DNA of 64,000 nucleotides, taken from Ruminococcus sp. GTDB taxonomy: Bacteria > Bacillota > Clostridia > Oscillospirales > Ruminococcaceae. Location of the stretch: contig JAFVCV010000033.1 in NCBI GenBank assembly GCA_017478965.1, positions 62,001-126,000 of the forward strand, written 5' to 3'. Shown one piece after another: positions 56,910 through 64,000 of this stretch. A model generated the notes under the pieces. It ran no database searches. It was given only the letters and a program-made list of their open reading frames with translations, and was not told where the DNA came from. The translations under genes were made by a program, and so were the position numbers. The number at the start of each line of letters is the position of its first letter. Position 1 is the first letter of the stretch.

Positions 56910-57830
56910 TCACTGCGGCTCCCACATTCCCTGCTGGCGTATGCCTGTCTTTCTGGCCTCGGCGGTGAGAAGCTCTGTTTCCTCTGGGGTAAGTCTGACT
57001 TTGAGCGCAGCTGCCAGTTTTTCAGCATACGAAGGCTTTGTGATACCGACGATAGGTACAGCGCCCTTTTCTCTTGCCCAAAGTATCGGCACCTGTGAAG
57101 GGTCGATGGCATATCTGGCTGCCGTTTCACGCAGCATGGAGAGCAGGCCTTCGATCTTTCTGAACTTTCTTTTCGGGAATGCCAGGTTCCTCATGGAAAA
57201 GGTGGGAAAATGGTGTTTTGCATCGTACTTCCCGGCCAGCGCACCCTGTTCAAGGACCATGTAGGCGTAGTAACGCACTCCGCTGCTGTTGCAGTAGTCG
57301 ATAATGGACTGCTGGTCGTTTCTCAGCAGACTGAAATGATTTTGTACCGCTCCCAGCCGTAGGCCTTCGGCTGAGAGCGTTTTTTCAGCCTGCCTTATAT
57401 GCTCCATGGATACGTTCGATATACCGACAGACCGTATCCTGCCGTCCTTGATGAGCGGCACCGCAGCTCTCAGGTTCTTATCCAGCTCGTTGGGGGTATG
57501 TATCCAGAACAGGTCCGCCGAATTGCGTCCAAGACGTTTCATGCTGTTTTCAAAGGAGGTCTCCAGCTCGCCGCTCCTGTACCTTTTGCCTGGGAAAAAC
57601 TTGGTGGAAATAAAAATGTCGTCCCTGCCGCTGATGAGACTGCCCAGCAGTTTCTCGCATGAACCCATACCGTAGACGGCAGCGGTATCCCAGCTCAGAA
57701 ATCCCAGCTCTGCTGCCTTTTCAAAGGTTTTCCTCAGTGTGTCTTCGTCAGTCTTGCTGCCGAAGACCATTTTTGAACCGTTATATCCTGAGCCCCATGC
57801 CCAGGTGCCTATCATTATGTCATTGTTCAT
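56910..57830 (-). CDS. Aldo/keto reductase
   Basis: A 306-residue NADPH-dependent oxidoreductase. The catalytic tetrad is recognisable as Asp in SWDTAAVYG, Tyr in AVYGMGSCEKLLG, Lys in FISTKFFPG and His in FWIHTPNELD. Later SVGISNVSMEHI and VPIVGITKPSYAEKL are the cofactor loops. The start codon shares one base with the stop codon of the upstream Crp/Fnr gene (TGATG), so the two are translationally coupled. Substrate unknown. Confidence 0.92.
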   Translation of the reverse strand: MNNDIMIGTWAWGSGYNGSKMVFGSKTDEDTLRKTFEKAAELGFLSWDTAAVYGMGSCEKLLGSLISGRDDIFISTKFFPGKRYRSGELETSFENSMKRLGRNSADLFWIHTPNELDKNLRAAVPLIKDGRIRSVGISNVSMEHIRQAEKTLSAEGLRLGAVQNHFSLLRNDQQSIIDYCNSSGVRYYAYMVLEQGALAGKYDAKHHFPTFSMRNLAFPKRKFRKIEGLLSMLRETAARYAIDPSQVPILWAREKGAVPIVGITKPSYAEKLAAALKVRLTPEETELLTAEARKTGIRQQGMWEPQ

Positions 57831-58429
57831 CAGCCATTCTCCTCTCTCAGCGAACTTCTGATCCTGCTCAGCGACTCAGGCGCAATACCCAGGTAAGTCG
57901 CAATATGCTTTTGCGGCACTTTTTCACAAAGCTCAGGGAACTGTTTTCTGAAATGGATATATCTCTGCGCCGCATTTTCAACGAGGAAACCGTTCTCACG
58001 GTAGAGCTTGTATCTTATTGCGTTTTCGAGAAGCGATATCCATACGTCTTTGAACGGGACGTTTTCCCGGATGAGCTTTTTTATCTCCGCCGTTTCACAG
58101 AACATGACGGTGCTTTCTTCCAGTGTTTCCCACATACATATCCTTTCCGGATAACCGAAAAATCCGTCGTCCATACACATATATCCTGCGGGGGCAAATC
58201 CTCTTGTCATATCATTCCCCTCATCGTCTATATAGTAGCTTCGCACCATGCCCGAGAGCACCAGTCCCGACAGGGCCGTATCATCGCCTATGGAAGATAT
58301 TATCATTCCTCTGGATATGACCCTGAAACTTGATATTGCGATGACCTCCGAGAGTATCCCGTCATCTATGCTCAGCCCAGCGCTGCCGGCAAACGACCTG
58401 AGCTTTTCAATGATATACTCTTTGTCCAT
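57830..58429 (-). CDS. Crp/Fnr-family transcriptional regulator
   Basis: A 199-residue regulator. An N-terminal cyclic-nucleotide-binding-like beta roll (about 25-115: ISRGMIISSIGDD, LVLSGMVRSYYIDDEGNDMTRGF) is joined to a shorter C-terminal helix-turn-helix (VPQKHIATYLGIAPESLSRIRSSL). It has no Fnr-type Cys cluster. It is the first gene of a two-gene unit with an aldo/keto reductase and probably controls it, or itself. Confidence 0.88.
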   Translation of the reverse strand: MDKEYIIEKLRSFAGSAGLSIDDGILSEVIAISSFRVISRGMIISSIGDDTALSGLVLSGMVRSYYIDDEGNDMTRGFAPAGYMCMDDGFFGYPERICMWETLEESTVMFCETAEIKKLIRENVPFKDVWISLLENAIRYKLYRENGFLVENAAQRYIHFRKQFPELCEKVPQKHIATYLGIAPESLSRIRSSLREENG

Positions 58430-58495
58430 CTATCCTCCGTCCTTTCCTGAACAGCTCATACGGGGTATCAAAGTGCCTGCGGCTGCCATATCTGT

Positions 58496-58524
58496 ATTAT
58501 ACCACATCTGAAGCAGCTTGTCAT
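58496..58524 (-). promoter_or_regulatory. Promoter of the Crp/Fnr-aldo/keto reductase unit
   Basis: On the minus strand, ATGACA (58524-58519), 17-base spacer, TATAAT (58501-58496). Confidence 0.7.
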
Positions 58525-58734
58525 TGACTTATGTTAATCTTTTTCGTTTTTTGTATAATACATAATGTCAGAAAGCCCGCCGCCTGTGTATCAAGGACCG
58601 ATCTCAGATAAAAGAGACAGGAAAAACAAAACCGGCTCCGCTTTGATAGCGAAGCCAGCACACTGCTTATCTGCCATAGAAAACGATCTGCGCTTTGCGC
58701 ACAGGGCGGGGCTGTCCAAAGGACGCCTCTTTTT
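58525..58734 (-). terminator. Spacer with the Rrf2 gene terminator
   Basis: No gene seen. On the minus strand a 9-bp hairpin (GGCTTCGCT / AGCGGAGCC, about 58629-58651) followed by GGTTTTGTTTTTC looks like the terminator of the Rrf2 gene. A GTGCGCAAAGCGCAG palindrome lies near 58693-58707. Confidence 0.6.
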
Positions 58735-59169
58735 TCATATATAATACATGAACTCTTCCTGCTCGCTGGCAGCGCACTTCTCTGCGATCTGCGCTAAGGA
58801 GATGCCGGAGGTCAGGCCGGTCAGCTGTTCGTCCAGCGGACGCCATATCTCGTCGTTCATGACCCGTCTTATGCCGCTGACTCCTTCATTGTCGTTGCCG
58901 CTGAGAATGGTCAGGTCCAGGGCGTTTATTATCTGATCGAAATAGATGTCCTCTGCCGGACGTGAGAGCAGATATCCGCCCCCGGCGCCCTTCTGACCAC
59001 GGATGAGCCGGGCCTGTTTCAGCGCCACAAGTATCTGTTCTAAATACTTGGTGGAAATATTCTGCCGTTTTGAGATGCCGGCGATGGACACCGTCTTGCC
59101 ATGCTGTGAGTTGATGGCGATGTCGATAAGGGCCACTATGCCGCACTCTAGCTTTGATGATATTTTCAT
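58735..59169 (-). CDS. CymR-like Rrf2-family regulator
   Basis: A 144-residue winged-helix repressor. It has KISSKLECGIVALIDIAIN, the recognition helix in NISTKYLEQILVALKQARLIRGQKGAGGGYLL, and an ending EQEEFMYYI very like the end of B. subtilis CymR (repressor of cysteine metabolism). The three Cys that bind Fe-S in IscR are absent, as in CymR. ATG 59169 has GGAGGAG upstream. It is divergent from a sulfur-assimilation operon; CymR works together with CysK and O-acetylserine in Bacillus, and a serine acetyltransferase gene is at the end of this window. Confidence 0.86.
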   Translation of the reverse strand: MKISSKLECGIVALIDIAINSQHGKTVSIAGISKRQNISTKYLEQILVALKQARLIRGQKGAGGGYLLSRPAEDIYFDQIINALDLTILSGNDNEGVSGIRRVMNDEIWRPLDEQLTGLTSGISLAQIAEKCAASEQEEFMYYI

Positions 59170-59189
59170 TATGCTCCTCCTTTGTTTCA

Positions 59190-59242
59190 TATTAAACCTA
59201 TAAACTTACTAGTATTATAACACGGCAAAAAAATTTTTTCAA
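59190..59242 (-). promoter_or_regulatory. Promoter of the Rrf2 gene with operator copy 1
   Basis: On the minus strand, TTGAAA (59242-59237), 17-base spacer, TATAAT (59219-59214). The 23-base element at 59190-59212 (AAACCTATAAACTTACTAG at its core) lies directly downstream of the -10 box, a repressor position. Confidence 0.8.
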
Positions 59243-59316
59243 GTAGGCTGATAAAAATTACAGTACTAAAATTCCCTATTATTTTGATAGGAAATTTGTG
59301 AAAATAGCAGAAAATA

Positions 59317-59356
59317 TATTAAACCTATTGACTTACTAGGATAAATGTGTTATGAT
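59317..59356 (+). promoter_or_regulatory. Promoter of the sulfur operon with operator copy 2
   Basis: TTGACT (59328-59333), 17-base spacer, TATGAT (59351-59356). A 23-base element (59317-59339) overlapping the -35 box matches the one in the Rrf2 promoter in 21 of 23 bases, both reading TATTAAACCTAT, two variable bases, ACTTACTAG-type on the plus strand. Likely CymR-like binding site. Confidence 0.83.
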
Positions 59357-59443
59357 ATTGCTGAACAAAACAGACGGACCGCTTTCAGAGCCGGTCTGTC
59401 CTACCGGATATCACCGGGAGAAAAGTATAAAGCGGTGAAGATC

Positions 59444-60688
59444 ATGAAACAGATGAGATTTGATACTATGCTGCTCCACGGTCAGGGCGCAGGCGACAAG
59501 GCCACAGGTTCCACGGCGGTGCCTATCTACCAGACCAGCGCCTATGCTCATGAGAGCGCTGAAAAGCTGGAGCAGATATTCAAGAATAAAGCCCAGGGCT
59601 TTGCGTATTCCAGGATAAGCAATCCGACGGTGGCGGCCTTTGAGCAGAAGATAAACGCCCTGGAGGGGGGCATCGGAGCGGTGGCCTGTTCTTCAGGAAT
59701 GTCGGCGGTGGCCCTCTCTATGCTGAATATCCTTTCGGCAGGGGACGAGATAGTTGTCAGCTCCGCACTTTTCGGCGGCACCATCGACCTGTTTTCGGAC
59801 CTGCAGGCCTTCGGGATAAAAGTCAGGTTCGTGGAGCATATGACGGTGGAGGAAGTGGAGCCTTGCCTTAGTGAAAAGACCAGGGCAGTGTTCACCGAGC
59901 TTATCGGCAACCCCCGGCTCGATATCACCGATATCGACGCTCTGGCCGGACTTGTCCACAGCAGGAACATCCCCCTGATAGTTGACAGCACCACGGCTAC
60001 CCCTTATCTTATTAAGCCCTTCGGGCACGGCGCCGATATCGTAGTACATTCCTCGTCGAAATACATAAACGGCGGCGGTAATTCCATCAGCGGCGTTATC
60101 GTTGACGGGGGAAAGTTCAGCTGGGACTTTGAGAGATACAAGGTCCTGGCAGGCTATAAGCGCTTCGGAAAGTTCGCTTACTTAGCGTCCATGAGAAACG
60201 GTCTCTGGCGAAATATGGGAGCTTGTCTGGCGCCTATGAACGCCTATATGAACACCGTGGGCCTGGAGACTCTATCGCTGCGAATGGAAAGACAGTGCGA
60301 AAATGCTCTTTCCCTGGCACGATGTATCGAGGAGAGCGGCTTGGCAAGGGTAAATTACCCGGGCCTTGAAAGCAGCCCCTATAACGGCCTTGCGAAAAAG
60401 CTCCTGGGCGGCAGGGGCGGCGCCATACTGACCCTGAGGACCGGCAGCAGAGAAAAGGCATTCGGCTTTATAAATGCCCTTAAATACGCTTTTATCGCCA
60501 CCAATATCGGTGACGTAAGGACCCTGGTGATACACCCTGAGAGCACCATTTATGCCCACAGCACCCCGGAGCAGCAGCACAGCGCCGGGGTCTATGAGGA
60601 CACGGTGCGCATAAGCGTTGGCATCGAGGATATCGAGGACCTTAAAGAAGATATGATACAGGCTCTTGGCAGCCAGAAGGAGGTATGA
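59444..60688 (+). CDS. O-acetylhomoserine/O-acetylserine sulfhydrylase-like PLP enzyme (MetY type)
   Basis: A 414-residue PLP enzyme of the Cys/Met metabolism family. The PLP lysine is Lys206 in HSSSKYINGGGNSISG, a form seen in MetY. TGSTAVPIYQTSAYAHESAE, FAYSRISNPTVAAFE and ACSSGMSAVA are conserved. It would replace the acetyl group of O-acetylhomoserine (or serine) with sulfur. Here the sulfur donor is probably the thiocarboxylated carrier protein of the same operon. ATG 59444; a GTG nine bases upstream is also in frame. First gene of the operon, and its stop codon overlaps the ribosome-site region of the next gene. Confidence 0.88.
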   Translation: MKQMRFDTMLLHGQGAGDKATGSTAVPIYQTSAYAHESAEKLEQIFKNKAQGFAYSRISNPTVAAFEQKINALEGGIGAVACSSGMSAVALSMLNILSAGDEIVVSSALFGGTIDLFSDLQAFGIKVRFVEHMTVEEVEPCLSEKTRAVFTELIGNPRLDITDIDALAGLVHSRNIPLIVDSTTATPYLIKPFGHGADIVVHSSSKYINGGGNSISGVIVDGGKFSWDFERYKVLAGYKRFGKFAYLASMRNGLWRNMGACLAPMNAYMNTVGLETLSLRMERQCENALSLARCIEESGLARVNYPGLESSPYNGLAKKLLGGRGGAILTLRTGSREKAFGFINALKYAFIATNIGDVRTLVIHPESTIYAHSTPEQQHSAGVYEDTVRISVGIEDIEDLKEDMIQALGSQKEV

Positions 60689-60690
60689 TC

Positions 60691-61575
60691 ATGGCAGTGG
60701 ATTATGCTACATTAAAAAAAGGCGGCTTCATGAGACAGAAGCAGAAGAACAATTTCTCCCTCAGGCTCAGGGTCGTGGGCGGTAATCTCAGCGCCGTGCA
60801 GCTGGCGAAGGTCGCTCAGGTGGCCGAGGAATTCGGTGACGGCCATGTGCATCTTACCTCCAGACAGAGCGTGGAGATACCTTTTATAAAGCTTGAGGAT
60901 ATAGACAAGGTAAAGGCCGCCCTGGCCGAGGGCGGAGTAGAGCCGGGAGTCTGCGGCCCAAGAGTCAGGACAGTGACGGCCTGTCAGGGCGCTGCGGTCT
61001 GTCCCAGCGGCTGTATAGATACCTTCGCCCTTGCCAAGGAGCTGGACGACAGGTATTTCGCCAGAGAGCTGCCTCATAAGTTCAAGTTCGGCATAACAGG
61101 CTGTCAGAACAACTGCCTTAAAGCTGAAGAGAACGACCTGGGCATAAAGGGCGCTATAAAGGTAGACTGGCGTGAGAGCGACTGCATAGGTTGCGGCGTC
61201 TGCGAAAAGGCCTGCCGCACCGGTGCCATCACCATAAACGACGGAAAGATATCCATAGACCAGTCAAAGTGCAATTACTGCGGAAGGTGCGTAAAATCCT
61301 GCCCCACAGAGGCCTATGACACCGTACACGGCTACATAGTCAGCTTTGGCGGACTGTTCGGGAATTCCATCAGCAAGGGCGAGCCGGTCATTCCTTTTAT
61401 AGAGGATCACGGCAAGCTAATGGCGGTATGTGATGCGGCTATACAGTTCTTTGACGACCATGCGGCCCCGGGAGAAAGATTTAAGTTCACTATCGAAAGA
61501 GTGGGCAGTGAGGTGTTCCGTGAGCATATCCTCCAGGCCTACGAAAATGCAGAAGGAGATGGAAGAAATGGCTGA
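60691..61575 (+). CDS. Siroheme sulfite/nitrite reductase-like protein with ferredoxin insert
   Basis: A 294-residue reductase expected to reduce sulfite to sulfide. It has a half-size siroheme reductase core, with the cluster ligands as ACQGAAVCPSG (C-x5-C) and TGCQNNCLKAEEND (C-x3-C). A two-cluster ferredoxin domain (CIGCGVCEKAC and CNYCGRCVKSCP) is inserted before the last part. ATG 60691 has AAGGAGGT about 6 bases upstream; the ATG at 60685 overlaps that site. It overlaps the next gene by 8 bases. Confidence 0.9.
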   Translation: MAVDYATLKKGGFMRQKQKNNFSLRLRVVGGNLSAVQLAKVAQVAEEFGDGHVHLTSRQSVEIPFIKLEDIDKVKAALAEGGVEPGVCGPRVRTVTACQGAAVCPSGCIDTFALAKELDDRYFARELPHKFKFGITGCQNNCLKAEENDLGIKGAIKVDWRESDCIGCGVCEKACRTGAITINDGKISIDQSKCNYCGRCVKSCPTEAYDTVHGYIVSFGGLFGNSISKGEPVIPFIEDHGKLMAVCDAAIQFFDDHAAPGERFKFTIERVGSEVFREHILQAYENAEGDGRNG

Positions 61576-61813
61576 ATTCAATATAGACGACACCGTTGAC
61601 ATAACCGACGTGGTGTGCCCCACGACCTTTGTCAAGGCAAAGGTGGCCTTAGAGGAGCTTGACGACGGGCAGATACTTTGCGTTCACCTCAACGACGGCG
61701 AACCGGTGCAGAACGTCCCCCGCAGCATCAAGGAGGAGGGACACAAGATCTTAAAGCTCATCAATAACGAAGACGGCACCTACGACCTGATAGTTCAGAA
61801 GGTCGGGGACTAG
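61568..61813 (+). CDS. TusA-like sulfurtransferase
   Basis: An 81-residue sulfur-relay protein. The TusA pattern is visible: DITDVVCPTTFVKAKVALEELDDGQILCV with the sulfur-carrying Cys, and the later VPRSIKEEGHKILKL. The usual CPxP motif reads CPTT. ATG 61568 has AAGGAG upstream and overlaps the reductase gene; the longer open frame upstream is a shadow of that gene. It probably passes sulfur between the reductase or a persulfide donor and the carrier protein. Confidence 0.87.
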   Translation: MAEFNIDDTVDITDVVCPTTFVKAKVALEELDDGQILCVHLNDGEPVQNVPRSIKEEGHKILKLINNEDGTYDLIVQKVGD

Positions 61814-61838
61814 AAAGCTTAGAAAAGAGGTTTGTGAA

Positions 61839-62045
61839 ATGAAGATAACAGTCGCAGGTATCGCAAAGGAATACCCACAGGGCCTGACAGTGAGAAAGCT
61901 CATCGAGAGCGAGAACGTTGAGACCCCCGAATACGTGACAGTGACCATCAACGACGATTTTGTTGAGAGCGGGGCTTTTGACAGCACAGTGCTCAACGAG
62001 GGCGACAACGTGGAGTTCCTCTACTTCATGGGAGGCGGACGCTGA
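61839..62045 (+). CDS. ThiS/MoaD-like sulfur carrier with C-terminal extension (HcyS-like)
   Basis: A 68-residue ubiquitin-like protein (MKITVAGIAKEYPQGLTVRKLIESE...VEFLYFMGGGR). ThiS and MoaD end in Gly-Gly, which the ThiF/MoeB partner adenylates; this protein has one more residue, Arg, after three Gly. It would therefore need trimming before use, and the JAMM protease two genes downstream is the natural candidate, as HcyD does for HcyS in Wolinella. The stop codon overlaps the ATG of the ThiF-like gene by one base. Confidence 0.9.
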   Translation: MKITVAGIAKEYPQGLTVRKLIESENVETPEYVTVTINDDFVESGAFDSTVLNEGDNVEFLYFMGGGR

Positions 62046-62860
62046 TGGCTTTTACCAACGAACAGCTTGAAAGATATTCAAGGCATATCATTTTGAAGGA
62101 GGTAGGCGCAAAGGGCCAGAAAAAGCTCCTTAACGCCAAGGTACTGATAATCGGAGCCGGTGGACTGGGAGCGCCGGCCGCCCTCTATCTGGCTGCTGCC
62201 GGAGTGGGCACCATAGGCATAGCCGATGCAGACGAGGTGGATCTTTCCAATCTCCAGAGACAGGTGATACACACCACCGCTGATGTAGGAAAGCCCAAGG
62301 TGGAGTCTGCCAGAGAGACTATGGAGGCCATAAACCCTGATGTTACCGTAAAGACCTACAGGCTCTATATCGACTCCACAAATATCACGGACCTTATAAA
62401 GGACTATGATTTCATCATCGACGGCACCGACAATTTCCCGGCGAAGTTCCTGATAAACGACGCCTGCGTAATGGCAGGCAAGCCTTTTTCCCATGCGGGG
62501 ATAATCAGGTTCAAGGGCCAGCTGATGACTTACGTGCCGGGGCAGGGTCCATGCTATAGATGCGTATTCAAGGAGCCGCCCCCGAAGGACGCTGTCCCTA
62601 CCTGCAAGCAGGCTGGAGTGATAGGCGCTATGGGCGGCGTAATAGGCTCGCTGCAGGCTATGGAGGCGATAAAGTATATCCTCGGCACAGGGGACCTGCT
62701 GACAGGCTATCTGCTGACCTACGATGCGCTGAAAATGGAGTTTCGCAAGATAAAGCTGCCAAAGGACCACAGTGGGTGCGCAGTATGCGGCGATGAGCCG
62801 ACCATCACAAAGCTCATAGATTACGAGCTGCCCAGCTGTGAGCTGAAAAGTCAGGGGTGA
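62045..62860 (+). CDS. ThiF/MoeB-like E1 adenylyltransferase (HcyF-like)
   Basis: A 271-residue enzyme that uses ATP to adenylate the C-terminus of the sulfur carrier. The ATP loop is GAGGLGAPAALYLAAAGVG, followed by DADEVDLSNLQRQ, DGTDNFPAKFLINDAC, the zinc cysteines CYRCVF and CAVCGD, and GVIGAMGGVIGSLQAMEAIKY. It has no rhodanese domain. It is translationally coupled to the carrier gene upstream and lies 4 bases from the JAMM gene downstream. Confidence 0.93.
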   Translation: MAFTNEQLERYSRHIILKEVGAKGQKKLLNAKVLIIGAGGLGAPAALYLAAAGVGTIGIADADEVDLSNLQRQVIHTTADVGKPKVESARETMEAINPDVTVKTYRLYIDSTNITDLIKDYDFIIDGTDNFPAKFLINDACVMAGKPFSHAGIIRFKGQLMTYVPGQGPCYRCVFKEPPPKDAVPTCKQAGVIGAMGGVIGSLQAMEAIKYILGTGDLLTGYLLTYDALKMEFRKIKLPKDHSGCAVCGDEPTITKLIDYELPSCELKSQG

Positions 62861-62864
62861 GGTC

Positions 62865-63278
62865 ATGGTATATCTTTCTGCACAGGACTATGAGAAGATA
62901 GTCGCTCACGCAAAAAAGAACCTCCCTGAGGAGGCCTGCGGGCTTATCGCCGGGGTCATTGACGGAGAGGATAAGATCGTCAAAGAGGTCTACCTGCTGG
63001 AAAACACCGACCATTCCAACGAGCATTTCACCCTTGATCCCAAGGAGCAGCTTGCGGCGGTGAAGGATATGAGGACCAAGGGCCTTGTCCCCCTGGGCAA
63101 CTGGCATTCCCACCCGGAAAGCCCTTCACGCCCGTCTGAGGAGGATAAGCGCCTGAGCTTCGACAGCAAGGCCAGCTACATGATTCTTTCTCTTATGGAC
63201 CCGGCAGCGCCGGTGCTCAATTCCTTCCATGTGGAGGAAAGACAGTTCGTCACAAAGGAAGAGCTTGTGATAAAATGA
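62865..63278 (+). CDS. JAMM/Mov34 metalloprotease (HcyD/Mec+-like)
   Basis: A 137-residue zinc metalloprotease. The JAMM motif is complete: Glu23 (EEACG), then His81-Ser-His83, seven residues, Ser91 and Asp94 (NWHSHPESPSRPSEED). Homologues in sulfur operons either cut the C-terminus of the carrier to expose Gly-Gly or release the amino acid from it (Mec+ in mycobacteria). The carrier here ends GGGR, which favours the first role. Last gene of the operon. Confidence 0.9.
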   Translation: MVYLSAQDYEKIVAHAKKNLPEEACGLIAGVIDGEDKIVKEVYLLENTDHSNEHFTLDPKEQLAAVKDMRTKGLVPLGNWHSHPESPSRPSEEDKRLSFDSKASYMILSLMDPAAPVLNSFHVEERQFVTKEELVIK

Positions 63279-63281
63279 CTT

Positions 63282-63322
63282 CAAAGCCCCTTTCCCTGAC
63301 ATCAGCCGGGAAAGGGGCTTTG
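63282..63322. terminator. Bidirectional terminator after the sulfur operon
   Basis: A perfect 14-bp stem (AAAGCCCCTTTCCC / GGGAAAGGGGCTTT) with an 11-base loop. It separates the operon from the convergent serine acetyltransferase gene. Confidence 0.9.
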
Positions 63323-63331
63323 GCAATATAT

Positions 63332-64000
63332 TCATATCATATAGAACCAGGCGGCCTCCTCGTCCAGCTCCTTGACCTCAGGAGCGTTCTCGGGGGAGGA
63401 GAATTTTTCACCGTAGTTGTATCTCAGCTCCTGGCTCTTAACGCTGACCTTTGCACCCGCCGGGATAGAGGTGGTTATGAAGGCGTTGCCTCCGATGACC
63501 ACGCCCTCGCCGATGACTGTCTCGCCGCCCAGGATAGAGGCGCCGGAGTAGATGGTCACATTGTCCATGATGGTGGGGTGGCGCTTTTTGCTTTTGAGCT
63601 TCTGCCCGCCACGGGTGGAAAGGGCGCCAAGGGTCACACCCTGATAGATCTTCACATTGTTGCCGATGACCGTAGTTTCGCCGATGACGATGCCGGTGCC
63701 GTGGTCGATGAAGAAATACTTGCCTATGACCGTGCCGGGGTGGATATCTATGCCCGTGAGACTGTGAGCATACTCGGTCATTATCCTCGGTATCAGCGGC
63801 ACACCCAAAACGTGCAGCTCATGGGCAATGCGGTTGGTGAGTATAGCATAAAGGCCCGGATAGGAGTAGATTATCTCATCGGTGCTGTAGGCTGCCGGGT
63901 CCCCGTCAAAGGCAGCCTTGACGTCAGTTTCTATGTACTCACGTATCTTGGGTATCTGTTCAAGAAATCTGAAAGTGATATCCTCTGCCTCACGGCTTAT
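63332..64000 (-). CDS. cysE: Serine O-acetyltransferase (N-terminus beyond the window)
   Basis: The reading frame is open to the end of the window, giving 222 residues of the C-terminal part. It makes O-acetylserine from serine and acetyl-CoA. The left-handed beta-helix has many I/V-G repeats, with [23 protein letters not shown] (active-site His), [29 protein letters not shown] and [13 protein letters not shown]. Upstream residues visible to the edge read [19 protein letters not shown], typical of the long EpsC-like class. It faces the sulfur operon and supplies the sulfur acceptor precursor; co-regulation is plausible. Confidence 0.93.
   Translation of the reverse strand: MSREAEDITFRFLEQIPKIREYIETDVKAAFDGDPAAYSTDEIIYSYPGLYAILTNRIAHELHVLGVPLIPRIMTEYAHSLTGIDIHPGTVIGKYFFIDHGTGIVIGETTVIGNNVKIYQGVTLGALSTRGGQKLKSKKRHPTIMDNVTIYSGASILGGETVIGEGVVIGGNAFITTSIPAGAKVSVKSQELRYNYGEKFSSPENAPEVKELDEEAAWFYMI

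Noticed and set aside
58530..58734. CRISPR or tRNA-like element in the palindrome-rich spacer
   Set aside because: Only single hairpins, no regular repeat-spacer pattern and no cloverleaf or anticodon arm.

Overview
The window reads as a chromosomal segment of a Gram-positive gut or rumen anaerobe of the Ruminococcus/Oscillospiraceae type. The basis is the gene content: diaminopimelate dehydrogenase, pyruvate formate-lyase, a GH5 cellulase lipoprotein, a 2-hydroxyacyl-CoA dehydratase activase, Thr-rich lipoprotein linkers, Firmicutes-type promoters (TTGACA/N17/TATAAT) and strong AGGAG ribosome sites. I cannot name the species. I saw no tRNA, rRNA, CRISPR array, insertion sequence or prophage.

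Layout. 1-5.2 kb: 3' part of rpoB, with an acidic tail, and complete rpoC. 5.3-8.3 kb: a GntR(YtrA-type)-controlled ABC operon with a perfect operator on its own promoter. 8.4-13.6 kb: a TrpB2-type enzyme, a soluble four-repeat GGDEF protein and a MATE exporter. 13.8-18.8 kb: a zinc-ribbon membrane protein overlapping a gene for a 1355-residue secreted protein of unknown function. 18.9-24.3 kb: a beta-CASP metallo-beta-lactamase protein, a polyprenyl glycosylphosphotransferase, Sir2 and a PepV-like peptidase. 24.5-27.3 kb: a GH5 cellulase and a second lipoprotein, divergent. 27.4-30.2 kb: a candidate restriction-modification pair. 30.3-31.4 kb: a decayed ABC transporter. 31.5-36.4 kb: ddh, a bacterial PARG-type hydrolase, a DHHW lipoprotein with 18 consecutive Thr, and an acyl-CoA synthetase.

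36.7-43.1 kb is the most unusual stretch. Pyruvate formate-lyase is split. A 707-residue core ends where the glycyl-radical domain should begin, and that domain is a separate 83-residue gene. A 73-residue Cys-bearing gene related to the start of that domain lies between them. Between this cluster and pflA sit two XRE-regulator/small-membrane-protein modules (a third lies just beyond pflA) and a partial duplication of the glycyl-radical gene. The duplicate carries an in-frame 138-nt deletion and still encodes a 37-residue peptide with the RVSGYAV loop.

43.4-58.4 kb: oligoendopeptidase F, a small lipoprotein with a structured leader, a nitroreductase, a two-gene 2-hydroxyacyl-CoA dehydratase activase, a GH25 muramidase, DUF5662 and DUF389 proteins, an operon of DUF4272, cytidylate-kinase-like and YbaK genes, and a Crp/Fnr regulator overlapping an aldo/keto reductase gene. 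58.7-64 kb: a CymR-like Rrf2 regulator diverges from a six-gene sulfur-assimilation operon (MetY-like, siroheme reductase, TusA-like, ThiS-like, ThiF/MoeB-like, JAMM protease), facing a partial serine acetyltransferase gene. The operon resembles the protein-thiocarboxylate route described in Wolinella. Its sulfur carrier ends GGGR, so it would need C-terminal trimming.
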